Below, piece after piece: positions 23,316 through 23,776 of a stretch of 23,776 bases of DNA. Every line of letters starts with the position of its first letter. Positions within the stretch are counted from its first letter, which is position 1. The notes beneath the pieces were generated by a model, which was given only the letters and a program-made list of their open reading frames with translations, was not told the origin of the DNA and ran no database searches. Source of the DNA: JBEKHT01 sp049511715. GTDB taxonomy: Bacteria > Chloroflexota > Anaerolineae > Anaerolineales > RBG-16-64-43. The stretch spans positions 1 through 23,776 of the forward strand of contig JBEKXU010000042.1 of NCBI GenBank assembly GCA_049511715.1, written 5' to 3'. Position numbers and translations under genes: made by a program.

Positions 23316-23776
23316 ATGATGTATGGCCTTACTGCTTTTGAACAGATCGCGATCCTAGCCGTATTGTGCATTGCGGTCCTGGGGCTGTTGTATGCTCTGT
23401 TCCTGCGTTCCCAGGTGCTGCGCCAGCCCAAGGGCGACCCCGAGATGGTGGCGGTTTGGGATGCCGTGCGCGAGGGGGCTGACGCCTACTTGCGACGTCA
23501 GCTGGTCACGATTCTTCCCCTGATCGGGGTCCTGACCGTCGCGCTTTTCTTCTCCGTGTATCTGGTTCCTCCCTCCAGCGAGGCGGTACAGCGATTCTCA
23601 GGGCAGTCCGCGGAGGCGATCCGGCTGATAGTCGGACTGAGCCGGGCGCTGGCTTTCGTGATGGGGGCGGGGTTCTGCCTGCTGGTGGGGCAGCTGGGGA
23701 TGCGGATGGCGGTGCAGGGGAACGTGCGGGTTGCCAATGCGGCCCGCAAGTCGTTTGGCGACTCGCTGCGGATTGC
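23316..23776 (+). CDS. hppA: Membrane-bound ion-translocating pyrophosphatase, 5' part
   Basis: Only the first 153 codons are inside the window. The family (M-PPase) hydrolyses pyrophosphate and pumps protons or sodium ions across the membrane. Seen here are an N-terminal membrane helix (about 8-30), the conserved segment AVREGADAYLRRQ (50-62), a second helix (about 64-84) and a third helix leading into GQLGMRMAVQGNVRVANAARKS (125-146). These last residues correspond to the family's GMRxAVxxNxRxAxAA block. The catalytic loops and the residue that separates K+-dependent from independent types lie outside the window, so the ion and K+ dependence cannot be called. GAGGAG lies about 11 bases before the first of two adjacent ATG codons; the second (23319) is equally possible. 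Confidence 0.88.
   Translation, partial: MMYGLTAFEQIAILAVLCIAVLGLLYALFLRSQVLRQPKGDPEMVAVWDAVREGADAYLRRQLVTILPLIGVLTVALFFSVYLVPPSSEAVQRFSGQSAEAIRLIVGLSRALAFVMGAGFCLLVGQLGMRMAVQGNVRVANAARKSFGDSLRI

Noticed and set aside
1..23776. CRISPR array, tRNA, rRNA, insertion sequence or integrase
   Set aside because: No regularly spaced direct repeats, tRNA-like T-arm context, transposase motifs or terminal inverted repeats were seen by eye. A tRNAscan or IS search would be decisive.

Overview
The window is GC-rich bacterial DNA with widely spaced genes. I infer a member of the Chloroflexota (Anaerolineae-like). The grounds are lipoproteins with Thr/Pro/Ser linkers, a large GAF/PAS/HD-GYP sensor, a WtpA-type oxyanion transporter, a membrane pyrophosphatase and wide intergenic spaces. 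No rRNA, tRNA or single-lineage marker is present, so the assignment is tentative.

Layout: 333-3986 (minus) is a two-gene operon for a heterodimeric ABC exporter with one degenerate ATPase site. 3987-6170 is long and has no convincing gene. 6171-9143 (minus) encodes a 990-residue receiver/GAF/PAS/GAF/GAF/HD-GYP cyclic-di-GMP phosphodiesterase. After another gap come a polytopic membrane protein (10302-11402), a haem catalase whose reading frame is broken near its C-terminus (11738-13239) and, on the minus strand, a DUF347-repeat membrane protein (13800-14570).

15222-21363 (plus) is the most coherent block and looks like a molybdenum/tungsten and periplasmic redox island. A near-consensus promoter with an inverted-repeat operator precedes a regulator that fuses a winged-helix N-terminus to a periplasmic-binding-protein-like sensor. 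Next come a lipoprotein of three sulfite-oxidase-fold (molybdopterin-type) domains, a small lipoprotein matching its third domain, a WtpA-like tungstate/molybdate-binding lipoprotein, its permease WtpB with no ATPase gene beside it, and a membrane-anchored pentahaem NrfH/NapC-like cytochrome. A plausible reading is oxyanion sensing and uptake tied to periplasmic electron transfer; the joint role of the lipoproteins and cytochrome is inference.

21364-23315 is again mostly gene-free. It holds a possible small ORF followed by a terminator, a decayed start of an ABC ATPase gene, and a patch resembling one in the 4.2-4.4 kb gap. The window ends inside a membrane-bound pyrophosphatase gene (23316 onward).
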